In this document: positions 27,892 to 36,279 of the stretch, piece after piece
How positions within the stretch are numbered: position 1 is the first letter of the stretch
How the letters are laid out: every line of letters starts with the position of its first letter
DNA from: Candidatus Villigracilis propinquus
GTDB taxonomy: Bacteria; Chloroflexota; Anaerolineae; Anaerolineales; Villigracilaceae
Reading direction: 5' to 3'
Assembly (NCBI GenBank): GCA_016714565.1
Contig: JADKDM010000038.1
Span: 124,001 to 188,000 of the forward strand
Length of the DNA stretch: 64,000 nt
The notes under the pieces: model-generated
The model's input: the letters and a program-made list of their open reading frames with translations, nothing else
Database searches by the model: none
Told to the model about the DNA's origin: nothing
Program-made: the position numbers and the translations under genes

Positions 27892-27924
27892 AGACCCTAA
27901 AGGTCTCGTAGACCTTTAGGGTCT
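27892..27924 (-). terminator. Perfect hairpin between rocD and ald
   Basis: A 15-bp perfect stem (27892-27906 with 27910-27924) around a 3-nt loop, arms AGACCCTAAAGGTCT. Located just after the rocD stop and before ald. The symmetrical sequence resembles a dispersed palindrome; without a strong T run on the minus strand its terminator role is uncertain. Confidence 0.6.
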
Positions 27925-27933
27925 GAAAAATAA

Positions 27934-29136
27934 TTACTTCATGTTGAGCACTTCACGAATAGACGGAAGCGCCCAATCAATAGTTTCCTTGTCAATTACC
28001 AGCGGCGGTGCAAAACGGATCACATTATCGTGAGTTTCTTTTGCGAGGATGCCTTTCGCCTTCAACGCCTCGCAAAAACGACGTGCGCCTTTCGCTTCAG
28101 GCTTGAGCTCCACACCGATCAACAAACCCTTGCCGCGGACTTCCTTAATGTGCGGGCTGGAAATCTCGCTCAATTGCTCGATGAAATATTCGCCAAGCTG
28201 TGCTGAACGCTCTGCCAGTTTTTCTTCACGGATGACACGCAATGCAGCACGAGACACGGCCGCAGCGAGCGGATTTCCGCCAAAAGTAGAGCCATGCTCG
28301 CCCGGATTGAACAAGCCGAGGATGGCCTTGTCTGCCAGCACAGCAGAGACAGGATAAAAGCCGCCAGCCAGAGCCTTGCCTATGATCGTAACGTCAGCGC
28401 GGACATCTTCATGGTGAGCGGCGAACAGTTTCCCGGTCCGCGCCAGACCCGTTTGAATTTCATCCGCCATGAACAGCACGTTATTCTTTTTGCATATCTC
28501 AGAGACCTTCTTCAAATATCCAGCGGGAGGAATAATGACGCCCGCCTCACCTTGAATTGGCTCCAGCATAACCGCCGCAGTGTTCGGCGTAATAGCTTTC
28601 TCAAGCGCATCGGCATTCCCGTATTCCACAACGACAAAGCCCGGGGTGAACGGACCGAAGTCATCACGATAGGAAGGCTCGGTGGAGAACGAAATAATGG
28701 TGACGGTGCGCCCGTGAAAGTTATTCCCCGCGACGATGATCTCAGCCTGATGACGCGGTACTTTCTTGACCTGATACGCCCACTTGCGAGCGAGCTTGAT
28801 GGCGGTTTCCACAGCCTCTGCACCCGAGTTCATGGGCAGAGACATTTCGTACCCCGTCATCTCGGAGAGTTCTTTATAAAGAAGCGGTAATTGGTTATTG
28901 CGGAACGCGCGCGAAGTAAGTGTGACGCTCTTCGCCTGTTCGAGCAAGGCCTTCAAAATTTCAGGGTGAACGTGCCCCTGATTCACTGCGGAATAGGCAG
29001 ACAGACAGTCAAGATATTTCTTCCCCTCAACATCATAGACCCAGACCCCTTCGGCCTTTTCAATCACTACGTCCAAAGGATGATAATTATGTGCGCCGTA
29101 TTTTTCTTCTATCTCAATAAAGTCTTGTGTATTCAT
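27934..29136 (-). CDS. rocD: Ornithine aminotransferase
   Basis: 400 residues from the ATG at 29136 (AAGGTG site); a longer start at 29157 falls inside a repeat and is unlikely. A PLP class-III aminotransferase converting ornithine and 2-oxoglutarate to glutamate semialdehyde and glutamate. N-terminal IEIEEKYGAHNYHPLDVV is typical of RocD; MNSGAEAVETAIKLARKW, EPIQGEAGVIIPP, MADEIQTGLARTGK and the PLP lysine in IGKALAGG are all present. It lies downstream of argF on the same strand, so the pair handles ornithine in both directions. Confidence 0.95.
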   Translation of the reverse strand: MNTQDFIEIEEKYGAHNYHPLDVVIEKAEGVWVYDVEGKKYLDCLSAYSAVNQGHVHPEILKALLEQAKSVTLTSRAFRNNQLPLLYKELSEMTGYEMSLPMNSGAEAVETAIKLARKWAYQVKKVPRHQAEIIVAGNNFHGRTVTIISFSTEPSYRDDFGPFTPGFVVVEYGNADALEKAITPNTAAVMLEPIQGEAGVIIPPAGYLKKVSEICKKNNVLFMADEIQTGLARTGKLFAAHHEDVRADVTIIGKALAGGFYPVSAVLADKAILGLFNPGEHGSTFGGNPLAAAVSRAALRVIREEKLAERSAQLGEYFIEQLSEISSPHIKEVRGKGLLIGVELKPEAKGARRFCEALKAKGILAKETHDNVIRFAPPLVIDKETIDWALPSIREVLNMK

Positions 29137-29152
29137 TTTCACCTTTTTATAT

Positions 29153-29263
29153 GTCATTGCGAGGCGCTTATTGCCGAAGCAATCACCAACATCGTATAAG
29201 ATTGCTCACCGCACTGGCGTATGGCGCAAGTGCGGTCGGGAAAAATACCCTCCTCGCAATGGC
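29153..29263. repeat. Dispersed GTCATTGCGAGG repeat (copy 3)
   Basis: 111 bp between rocD and argF. Ends GTCATTGCGAGG (29153-29164) and CCTCGCAATGGC (29252-29263); the inner ATTGCTCACCGCACTGGCG and GGCGCAAGTG sequences match copy 1 at 18175-18275 very closely. Confidence 0.9.
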
Positions 29264-29273
29264 GATAATTGGT

Positions 29274-30200
29274 TCAAGCCACGTCAAACAAGCGCGCCAG
29301 AATTGCCTTCTGTGCGTGCAGGCGGTTATGAGCCTGCTGGAAGATCACCGAATGCTCACCATCAGCAACATCATCAGTTAATTCCTGGTTGCGATGTGCG
29401 GGCAAGCAGTGCATCACAATCACATCCTTATCCGCTTCGCTGACCAGTTGGGCATTGACCTGATACGGAGGGAAGACCTTTTCACGCTTGGCAGCTTCTT
29501 CCTCCTGCCCCATGCTGGTCCACGTATCGGTGTAAATGACATGCGCGCCTTTGACGGCTTCATGCACATCGCGGACAAAGCTCAACTTGCTGCCGGTTTT
29601 CACGGCAATGGCCTTCGCAATCTCAACCGCGGCAGGATTCACATCATACCCTTCCGGGGTGCCGACCGTCACATTCCACCCCAGCAAAGCCGAGACATGC
29701 ATCAAAGACACAGTAACGTTATTTCCATCACCCACATAGCTGATGTTCAAGCCTTTGGATTTTTTGCCAAAATTCTCAATGATCGTCAATGCATCCGCCA
29801 TACCCTGACAGGGATGATTGTAATCGCTCAAGCCGTTGACCACGGGAACATCGGACCATTTTGCCAATTCGAGCACATGCTCATGCTCAAATACGCGTGC
29901 CATCAAACCCTGCACATAGCCAGACAAAACACGCGCCACGTCCGCAATGGATTCGCGCTTGCCCAGCCCGATCTCGCTCGGTGAAAGGTAAAGCGCATCA
30001 CCACCCAGGTGGCGCATTGCCATGTCAAAAGAAACGCGGGTACGCAAACTTGGCTTTTGGAAGATCATCCCCAACACTTTGCCTTTTAATAATTTCTTGT
30101 TCCCCTTTTTGAAATATTCCTTCTTTAATTTCACTGCCACGTCAAGCAGGTCTTTAATTTCATCCGATGAGTAATCGGAGATCGCGATAAAATCTTTCAT
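29274..30200 (-). CDS. argF: Ornithine carbamoyltransferase
   Basis: 308 residues from the ATG at 30200, which has an AAGGAG site; the longer frame to 30305 is poorly supported. Transfers the carbamoyl group of carbamoyl phosphate to ornithine, giving citrulline. Carbamoyl-phosphate loop QKPSLRTRVSFDMA (SxRTR), SDYNHPCQGMADALTI and the HCLPAHR signature are intact. It pairs with rocD downstream, and functionally with carAB at 9-13 kb. Whether it is anabolic or catabolic cannot be decided; no arcA/arcC is visible. Confidence 0.96.
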   Translation of the reverse strand: MKDFIAISDYSSDEIKDLLDVAVKLKKEYFKKGNKKLLKGKVLGMIFQKPSLRTRVSFDMAMRHLGGDALYLSPSEIGLGKRESIADVARVLSGYVQGLMARVFEHEHVLELAKWSDVPVVNGLSDYNHPCQGMADALTIIENFGKKSKGLNISYVGDGNNVTVSLMHVSALLGWNVTVGTPEGYDVNPAAVEIAKAIAVKTGSKLSFVRDVHEAVKGAHVIYTDTWTSMGQEEEAAKREKVFPPYQVNAQLVSEADKDVIVMHCLPAHRNQELTDDVADGEHSVIFQQAHNRLHAQKAILARLFDVA

Positions 30201-30280
30201 ATATATCTCCTTGAATTGGAAGTATAACTTTATTGCTCTATTTTGCCATGTTTCATGCATCACACCTTCTGCATGACAAA

Positions 30281-31183
30281 TTACCCGCTCCGGAATTTCT
30301 TCCAATAACGCATCAAACCGTCTGCGCTCATGCCAATGGGGTTCGCCAGCTCGTACGCCAAAATCACTTCTTCGCTCAAATTTTGCTCGCGACTTTGTTC
30401 GCCCATCCAGGCTTCAAGTTTGGCGCGCAGCACATCCACTTCCGGGGTATCAGCCATCACACCTTCCAACCACTTTCGGGTGGCGAACAGGCTCTGCTCC
30501 AACTTATTCAGGTGCCATTCTACATCATCGAACATCCCGAAATGGGTCGGCGCAATGCGGTTGAACTTTTCCTTCCGCAGCCGCGCAATGGATTCGAGCC
30601 AGCGTTCAAAATGCAGCTCGGGCGGCGGCATGGGCGCGCGCAAATATTGATAGCCGGGAATCCGCACCCCGCCCACATCCCCGCTAAAGCAAACATCTTC
30701 AAACAGATAGGAATAATGATGCTCGGCATGGCCGGGTGTGTTGATAGCTACAAAGCGCAGGCTGCCGATGACGATCTCTTCCGCATCTTGCGGGACTTTG
30801 AGTTGATTCTGTTCAACGGGCAGAAACTCACCCCAAAGCTGATCCATCCGATCTCCATAAATGCGGGTGGCGCTGGCGATGAGCTTTTCAGGGTTCAACA
30901 TGTGAGCCGCGCCATTCGGGTGGACGTAAATTTCAGCGCCTTGTTTGGAAAGCCAGCCCGCCGCGCCTGCATGGTCGAGATGAATGTGCGTGAGCAGGAC
31001 GTGGGTAACGTCTCGGGGAGTCAAATGCTCGTTTGCCAGAGCAGTTTCCAGCGCGGGAAGAGTCGAGCCTGGTCCGCTTTCGATCAAGACCACCGCGTCG
31101 TTATGTTGAATTAAATAAGATGCAATGGCTTGCATCTTATTTTGAAAATTGAGGTCTATCGTGAGTATTCGGGTGTTTGCCAT
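30281..31183 (-). CDS. MBL-fold metallo-hydrolase
   Basis: 300 residues with a complete beta-lactamase-fold metal site: THIHLDHAG (HxHxDH), NTPGHAEHH, CFSGDVGG and a late THFG histidine. The layout resembles glyoxalase-II/lactonase-like hydrolases with a helical C-terminal extension, so thioester or lactone hydrolysis is plausible but the substrate is unknown. Its start overlaps the end of the DUF58 gene by 28 bp, making it the third gene of the MoxR-DUF58-MBL run. Confidence 0.9.
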   Translation of the reverse strand: MANTRILTIDLNFQNKMQAIASYLIQHNDAVVLIESGPGSTLPALETALANEHLTPRDVTHVLLTHIHLDHAGAAGWLSKQGAEIYVHPNGAAHMLNPEKLIASATRIYGDRMDQLWGEFLPVEQNQLKVPQDAEEIVIGSLRFVAINTPGHAEHHYSYLFEDVCFSGDVGGVRIPGYQYLRAPMPPPELHFERWLESIARLRKEKFNRIAPTHFGMFDDVEWHLNKLEQSLFATRKWLEGVMADTPEVDVLRAKLEAWMGEQSREQNLSEEVILAYELANPIGMSADGLMRYWKKFRSG

Positions 31184-32469
31184 GGCCTCATATCCTGTTG
31201 TTTGAAGGTGGATGGTATTTCCGATAGTGCCTGCGAAAGATTGTCATCACACTTGATGACGTTGACGGGCACGCGCCGCTCGCGCAGGGAATTGATGATC
31301 GCCTCCGAACCGCGCGGGCCGCCGAAGGATTCGGTTTCCAGCAGCACAACCACGGGACGCAGGAAACGCATTTGCAGGTCATCTACCGCGTGAATTATAT
31401 CCGCGCGTACGGTGGGTGTGACCAGAATGACACTTGATCCTTGCGGCAATTGCGAAGCCTGCGCGGTAACAAGGGCGGCAATGGAAAGCGTGCCATTGGC
31501 TTCCACGAAGGCAAGTGTTTCCAAAATTTTCGCTTCCTGCCTTTCGCTTCTCTCCGCTGGAAGGACATTGAAAGTTTGTCCGGCGCTCACATAACCCACC
31601 GCGCGGCGCTGACCGATAAAATAATGAGCCAGCGATGCCGTGATACTAACCGCGTATTCCAACGTGGATGGTGGAAGTTTAAATGTCGGGCGCTTTGCGA
31701 ACATCAGTGTATCCAGAGAGAGTTCTTCCTGCGTGTATGGCTTTTCGTAGTGTATCGCTTTTTGAGAATCAAGATACAGCCAGATCTCGGCCTGCGGGTC
31801 CTGCTCAAACTCCTTGACCATCAATTGTCCACGGCGAATGCTGGTGGGCCAGTGAATACGCTTCATGGCATCGCCATGCACATATTCGCGAACGCCCGCC
31901 GCATGGGGGGTGATGTCGTGGGATTTGCTGCGAATAACCTGTCCGCCGGGCAGCATACCGGGTGGAAAAGGAAAGGATTGAATTTCGTTGATAACAGGCA
32001 GCACAATAAGAGTTTCACGAGGGGCTACCAATTTGGCGCGGCTAAACAAGCCGAACGGGTCGCCTGTTGAAACCCGCGTGGGACCAAGCTGAAATCCGCC
32101 GCGGCGCGTGAGCCATGTGCGTGCAATATAACCACGCTTTTGGCGTCCTAGCATAAAGGTGATCAGGCGCGAACCGGCAGCGGCTGGCAGCGTGGATTTG
32201 TTGAAAACTTCGACCCATGCGGCTGGAATACGGCTGTTGTTTGCAAGCTCATAGCTTTCTTCAAACACATCCCCCACGTTGGCGCGCAATACGCGCGAAT
32301 TACGCACAAGTCCCAGCCCTGCGGCCGACCAAAACGTCCACACCCAGGCGATCAGCGCCACAGAGGCACTGATCAATAAGAAGCGCGAATAGATAGTCGA
32401 TCCGTTGAACACCACGCCCAACAAGCCGACAATAAATAACAAAGCGAGCAGGATACGCCCAGCTCTCAT
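31156..32469 (-). CDS. DUF58-domain membrane protein
   Basis: 437 residues. Two hydrophobic segments at the N-terminus (RILLALLFIVGLLGVVF and LLISASVALIAWVW) are followed by a soluble region and the DUF58 signature (VHGDAMKRIHWPTSIRRGQLMVKEFE near residue 210), then a vWA-like C-terminal part. DUF58 proteins accompany MoxR ATPases. It overlaps the moxR stop by ATGA and the following MBL gene by 28 bp, showing translational coupling. Confidence 0.9.
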   Translation of the reverse strand: MRAGRILLALLFIVGLLGVVFNGSTIYSRFLLISASVALIAWVWTFWSAAGLGLVRNSRVLRANVGDVFEESYELANNSRIPAAWVEVFNKSTLPAAAGSRLITFMLGRQKRGYIARTWLTRRGGFQLGPTRVSTGDPFGLFSRAKLVAPRETLIVLPVINEIQSFPFPPGMLPGGQVIRSKSHDITPHAAGVREYVHGDAMKRIHWPTSIRRGQLMVKEFEQDPQAEIWLYLDSQKAIHYEKPYTQEELSLDTLMFAKRPTFKLPPSTLEYAVSITASLAHYFIGQRRAVGYVSAGQTFNVLPAERSERQEAKILETLAFVEANGTLSIAALVTAQASQLPQGSSVILVTPTVRADIIHAVDDLQMRFLRPVVVLLETESFGGPRGSEAIINSLRERRVPVNVIKCDDNLSQALSEIPSTFKQQDMRPWQTPEYSR

Positions 32470-33440
32470 TTCACTTTCTTCTGCACGATCCCTGAGGAAA
32501 AGTCGCCGCCCGGAACAGGTGTGGCGAAAACGATCTCCTGCATGATACGGTCTGAGCTTAGATCACGCAAGCGCGCCGCAGGACTAACGATGACACGATG
32601 CGCCAAAACAGAAACTGCCAACGCTTTGACGTCATCCGGCAAAACAAAGTCACGTCCCATCAAGGCGGCATGTGCCTGACTGGCTCGCGCAAGAGACAGG
32701 CTTCCACGCGGGCTTGCTCCGAGGTACACATCTGCGCTCTGGCGGGTACGGGTGGTTAATTCCACAATGTATCTTTTGATGATCGGGGAAATATACATCT
32801 GCTTGACGTCGTCAATGGCCTGCTGAATTTCCTTTAACTTGACAATGGACTTCAGAGTTTCAAGCGGGTGCTGCAACTGCTGGTCGTCCATCACACGGAT
32901 CTCGTCCGCTGCACTCGGGTATCCCAGACGCAAGCGCAGCAGGAAGCGGTCCAACTGGGCTTCGGGGAGTGGAAAGGTGCCTTCATATTCGATCGGGTTC
33001 TGTGTGGCAAGCACCATGAAGGGCTTGGGCAGGATGTGTGTTTCCCCGTCCACGGTTACCTGACGCTCTTCCATCGCTTCCAACAACGCCGCCTGAGTTT
33101 TTGGTGTGGCACGATTGATCTCATCCGCAAGGATGATCTGACCAATGATTGGCCCCGGACGGAACTCAAATTTATTCTTCTGCTGGTTGTAAATGGAAAC
33201 ACCCGTCACATCGCTCGGGAGCATGTCCGGCGTGAACTGGATGCGGTTGAAGACACAGTCCAATGACTTTGCGAGGCTGCGCGCCAACATGGTCTTCCCC
33301 ACGCCCGGCACATCCTCGATCAACACATGCCCCTGACAAAGCAAGCCGATCACGATCAGTTCAATGGATTTCCTTTTCCCCACGATCACCTTTTCAAGGT
33401 TTTCGATCACACGCTCGCTAAATGCTTTAATGTCTGCCAT
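32466..33440 (-). CDS. MoxR-family AAA+ ATPase
   Basis: 324 residues. Walker A GVPGVGKTMLARSLA, Walker B ILADEINRA, the sensor region ATQNPIEYEGTFPLPEAQLDRFLL and the C-terminal lid are intact. MoxR ATPases act as chaperone-like remodelling factors with vWA/DUF58 partners; the partner gene follows directly with a 4-bp overlap. It is the first gene of the three-gene minus-strand operon and is divergent from tRNA-Arg. Confidence 0.94.
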   Translation of the reverse strand: MADIKAFSERVIENLEKVIVGKRKSIELIVIGLLCQGHVLIEDVPGVGKTMLARSLAKSLDCVFNRIQFTPDMLPSDVTGVSIYNQQKNKFEFRPGPIIGQIILADEINRATPKTQAALLEAMEERQVTVDGETHILPKPFMVLATQNPIEYEGTFPLPEAQLDRFLLRLRLGYPSAADEIRVMDDQQLQHPLETLKSIVKLKEIQQAIDDVKQMYISPIIKRYIVELTTRTRQSADVYLGASPRGSLSLARASQAHAALMGRDFVLPDDVKALAVSVLAHRVIVSPAARLRDLSSDRIMQEIVFATPVPGGDFSSGIVQKKVK

Positions 33441-33533
33441 ACCTCAAATATCCTTTCGAAAAAGATGTTGAGATTCTATCATGCAGCCTGTGTTGTGGGC
33501 ACACTCCGCAAGTATGGTTAATTTATTTTCGTG

Positions 33534-33539
33534 TATAAT
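33534..33539 (+). promoter_or_regulatory. -10 box of tRNA-Arg
   Basis: TATAAT located 9 bp before the mature tRNA 5' end. No convincing -35 is seen at standard spacing. Confidence 0.55.
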
Positions 33540-33548
33540 CCCGCTCGC

Positions 33549-33621
33549 GCCTCAGTAGCTCAATGGATAGAGCGCCTGACTTCGGATCAGTAGGTTCCGG
33601 GTTCGACTCCTGGCTGGGGCA
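33549..33621 (+). tRNA. tRNA-Arg (anticodon UCG)
   Basis: Cloverleaf: acceptor GCCTCAG/CTGGGGC, D stem GCTC/GAGC, anticodon stem CCTGA/TCAGT with loop CTTCGGA (anticodon UCG, decoding CGA), T stem CCGGG/CCTGG with loop TTCGACT. Discriminator A; CCA is not encoded. The conflict-gene island starts directly downstream. Confidence 0.95.
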
Positions 33622-33637
33622 CCTATCAAAGATATTC

Positions 33638-33678
33638 AAAAGGAAAACACCACTCTAAACGGTGGTGTTTTCCTTTTT
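33638..33678 (+). terminator. Terminator after tRNA-Arg
   Basis: 16-bp perfect stem (33638-33653 with 33662-33677), short loop, ending in a five-T run. Confidence 0.9.
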
Positions 33679-33726
33679 CAGAACAATTGGCAGAATTAAA
33701 AAAGAGGGTCAAGCACTCAAACTTTT

Positions 33727-33769
33727 CTCACGGCACTGGCATGGACTCTGCCTCAATCAGCAAATGGGG
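33727..33769. repeat. Short diverged repeat, copy A
   Basis: About 43 bp beginning CTCACGGCACTGGCATGGAC, followed by a CTCAATC-containing stretch and AAATGGGG. It is about 80% identical to 44935-44977. The two copies bracket the STAND/RecD2/AbiE island. Confidence 0.6.
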
Positions 33770-33794
33770 GGCCTCACAGGCCTGGTGAAGCGCG

Positions 33795-34240
33795 TCACGG
33801 CACATCACGGGCGCAGCGGAAACCAATATCGAAATCAGAGTGCAAAGGATCGTTCCAGTCGCGGGCAGATGTTCTCAGATAAGATCGGTCGGTTCTAAAT
33901 GACGAAGAACCACCGCGTAACACACGAAAGTCTTGTGAAAACATATCCTCGCGTCCATCATTTGCATCGTATGGCTTTAAAACTGTTTCTCGACCGTCCC
34001 AGTGGATTCTTACCAAAATTGCCTGCTAGCGTTTTGTACCATCGCACCATTATTGAGTATTGAGCTAATGGGAAAGTACCAGCCGGCCAAGGTACAATGA
34101 TATTCCAATCGTTAGGTCCAAGTAGGGTAAGGTTCTGATAGATGAATCTGTCCGTTTGTGCTAAGAGCTTTGAGCGTTTTTCCCATTCGGCTTCGGTGGG
34201 TGGCGTCCACCGCCCATTTGTTCAGGTAAGGTCACTGCAT
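33795..34240 (-). pseudogene. Decayed formylglycine-generating-enzyme (SUMF1/EgtB-like) domain
   Basis: On the minus strand the N-terminal remnant reads PPTEAEWEKRSKLLAQTD, typical of the FGE-sulfatase motif LPTEAEWE. The C-terminal remnant reads DANDGREDMFSQDFRVLRGG and ends DIGFRCARDVP, matching the RVLRGGS...GFR end of the family. The two are in different frames and the middle is shortened, so no full protein is made. The upstream nSTAND1 gene ends just after ENYWVTI, where FGE domains usually begin, so this is probably the detached C-terminal effector domain of that protein. The stretch 34241-34484 between them shows only stop-ridden remnants. Confidence 0.75.
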
Positions 34241-34484
34241 CATCCACCACTCGTGGCATTACCAACTGGATAACACCTCTTCTAAATTTAAGACATAGTC
34301 TTTCATATCACTCAAGATGTATTAAATTTCCAGTACCACCCATTTTTATTGACTGCCATCGCTTGCTTGACATTTTCTGGGCATACTGTCAAGATTTGGT
34401 GACCTCCTGGGAATTCAATAAATGTATGTATACAGTCCGATCTGGAATTTATCAAGATAAAGTGCTGAAAAAAATATACTGTGC

Positions 34485-36269
34485 TTAAAATGCTTTTTCA
34501 TCATTTGAACCGTTTCCCTGCCCATTAGGTAACAAAGCATTCTCCGGGCACGAAATAATAGTGACCCAATAATTTTCCATATCCACAGGGCGGTATATGA
34601 AGCGGTTGATATAACCTATCTGCGCTAGGATAATTCCAAGCAACAAGATAACGCCCACGCCTGCCAGAGCGCCCCCCCTCATGCGTTCCCGCTTCTGGAT
34701 GTTCTGACTCGCTTTCAAGAACTGATCTTCAAGGTCGCTGAGTTGATCTCTGTGATTTTTTGTCCATCCCTCTATTTGCTTTAACCGCGCACCCCGATAT
34801 AACTCACCAGCATCGCGTCCGCGGCTTTCCCATTGACGAGCGCTGTTGTTCAAATGATCACGCAGTTGTAATCCTTCACGATCTTCATTCAACCATATTC
34901 GCAATCTCTCCCAGTGGCGGATCAGGGCTTCGTGTGCCACTTCCACATCTTTGTCGGTTTTCACGATCAGGCGGGCGTCGGCGAGTTTGTTGAGCAGGTT
35001 GATGGTGACGGAACTGTCGCTGTTGACGGGGATCAATTCCTCGATCAGCACACGGCGGCGCGTGTCGCGTCCTTCGCCGCTCTCGTCGAGACGGGTCAGG
35101 CGCAGGAAAATGTCACGTACGCGAGCCCGCTCAAAGTCCGAGCAGGAGGCGTAGACTTCCTCCGCAGTGGATGCGATCGCCTGCTTGACTCCGCCGAAGG
35201 CTTGATATTCCTCCGCCTTGATCCACAATCCATGACGGCGATTCCATAATTCCCACAGCGCATGTTGCAGCAGGGGCATGGCGCCAGGCTCGCCTTTGAC
35301 CTCCGCAAGAATGGACTCGCTCAAGGTCGGGTCGAAGCGCAGACCGACGACCGCGGCTTGCTTTTCCATCGCGGAATGCAGCTCGTCCACAGTCATGGGC
35401 GCGATCAGTTCCTGATGCTCCTGCATGGCTTGTTTGAGATCGGCGTAAATGGCGACCTCGCCCCAAAAATCGGCGCGCATGGTGATGACCACGCGATTCG
35501 TTTTCGTGAGTTCAAGCAGTGCGTGGATGAAATCCGCGCGCTCGGCGGCGTCATGCGGGTGCGTGAACAACTCTTCAAATTGATCGATGACGAAGACCGT
35601 TTTTGCGCTGGCGGATTCCTTTGCTGTGAGCAGTTGACTCAACGGAGCAGAGGACGGCGTGAGATAACTCATCTGCGCTTCAAGCGCGGGAACGAGACCT
35701 GCCATGACCAGCGACGATTTTCCCGACCCTGAAGCACCCAACACTGCAAGAAAAGGATGCGCCTTGATCCGCGCGACCAGCTTTTGAACGAGTGCATCAC
35801 GCCCGAAGAAGAATTCCCTGTCTTCGGGGCGGAAGGCAAACAGACCGAGAAACGGCGGACGAGAATCATAGGGCGGAGGATTTTGTCCGAGGCAGATGGC
35901 GCGGAAGGAAATATCCATCACTTCCATGCACATCAACTTCATGCGATCCACCCCGTCTTCGCGCTGGGCTTTCAGTGCAGGGCTGAGCGAGTTCTGATCC
36001 GCGCCGAGGGTGGCGCGCAGTTTCTTGGCAATGGATGAAAATGAATCTTGCAGAACAGGCGCGCGTTCAGGGAGGAATTGAGCGAAGCGGGTCAGTCCAT
36101 TTTCGATTTCATCGCTGGAGAGGGGAAGATCATCTTCGGGTGTTTGATATACATTCCCGATGTGGATGTTTCCGCTGATGTCACCGCCCGCGGAGATACT
36201 TCCAACGGCGTTGCTGTTGTGATCGGCGTTGATGTTTGGAGTTTTGGAGTCGTCGGTTGGGTCGGTCAT
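34485..36269 (-). CDS. nSTAND1-type NTPase with C-terminal membrane segment (probably truncated)
   Basis: 594 residues. N-terminal Gly/Ile motif at residues 19-40 (NSNAVGSISAGGDISGN then IHIGN), a helical linker, then an nSTAND1 module: entry motif PPFLGLFAF...FFFGR, P-loop GASGSGKSS (178-186), Walker B VFVIDQFEELF, and GEPGAMPLLQHALWELW in the C-terminal winged-helix region. One transmembrane segment (about 545-565) is followed by only about 30 residues. STAND NTPases act as switches in bacterial conflict/immunity systems. It lies 10 bp after the nSTAND1-WD40 gene. The FGE remnant downstream suggests that the sensor or effector end was lost. Confidence 0.85.
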   Translation of the reverse strand: MTDPTDDSKTPNINADHNSNAVGSISAGGDISGNIHIGNVYQTPEDDLPLSSDEIENGLTRFAQFLPERAPVLQDSFSSIAKKLRATLGADQNSLSPALKAQREDGVDRMKLMCMEVMDISFRAICLGQNPPPYDSRPPFLGLFAFRPEDREFFFGRDALVQKLVARIKAHPFLAVLGASGSGKSSLVMAGLVPALEAQMSYLTPSSAPLSQLLTAKESASAKTVFVIDQFEELFTHPHDAAERADFIHALLELTKTNRVVITMRADFWGEVAIYADLKQAMQEHQELIAPMTVDELHSAMEKQAAVVGLRFDPTLSESILAEVKGEPGAMPLLQHALWELWNRRHGLWIKAEEYQAFGGVKQAIASTAEEVYASCSDFERARVRDIFLRLTRLDESGEGRDTRRRVLIEELIPVNSDSSVTINLLNKLADARLIVKTDKDVEVAHEALIRHWERLRIWLNEDREGLQLRDHLNNSARQWESRGRDAGELYRGARLKQIEGWTKNHRDQLSDLEDQFLKASQNIQKRERMRGGALAGVGVILLLGIILAQIGYINRFIYRPVDMENYWVTIISCPENALLPNGQGNGSNDEKAF

Positions 36270-36279
36270 GGTTATCTCA

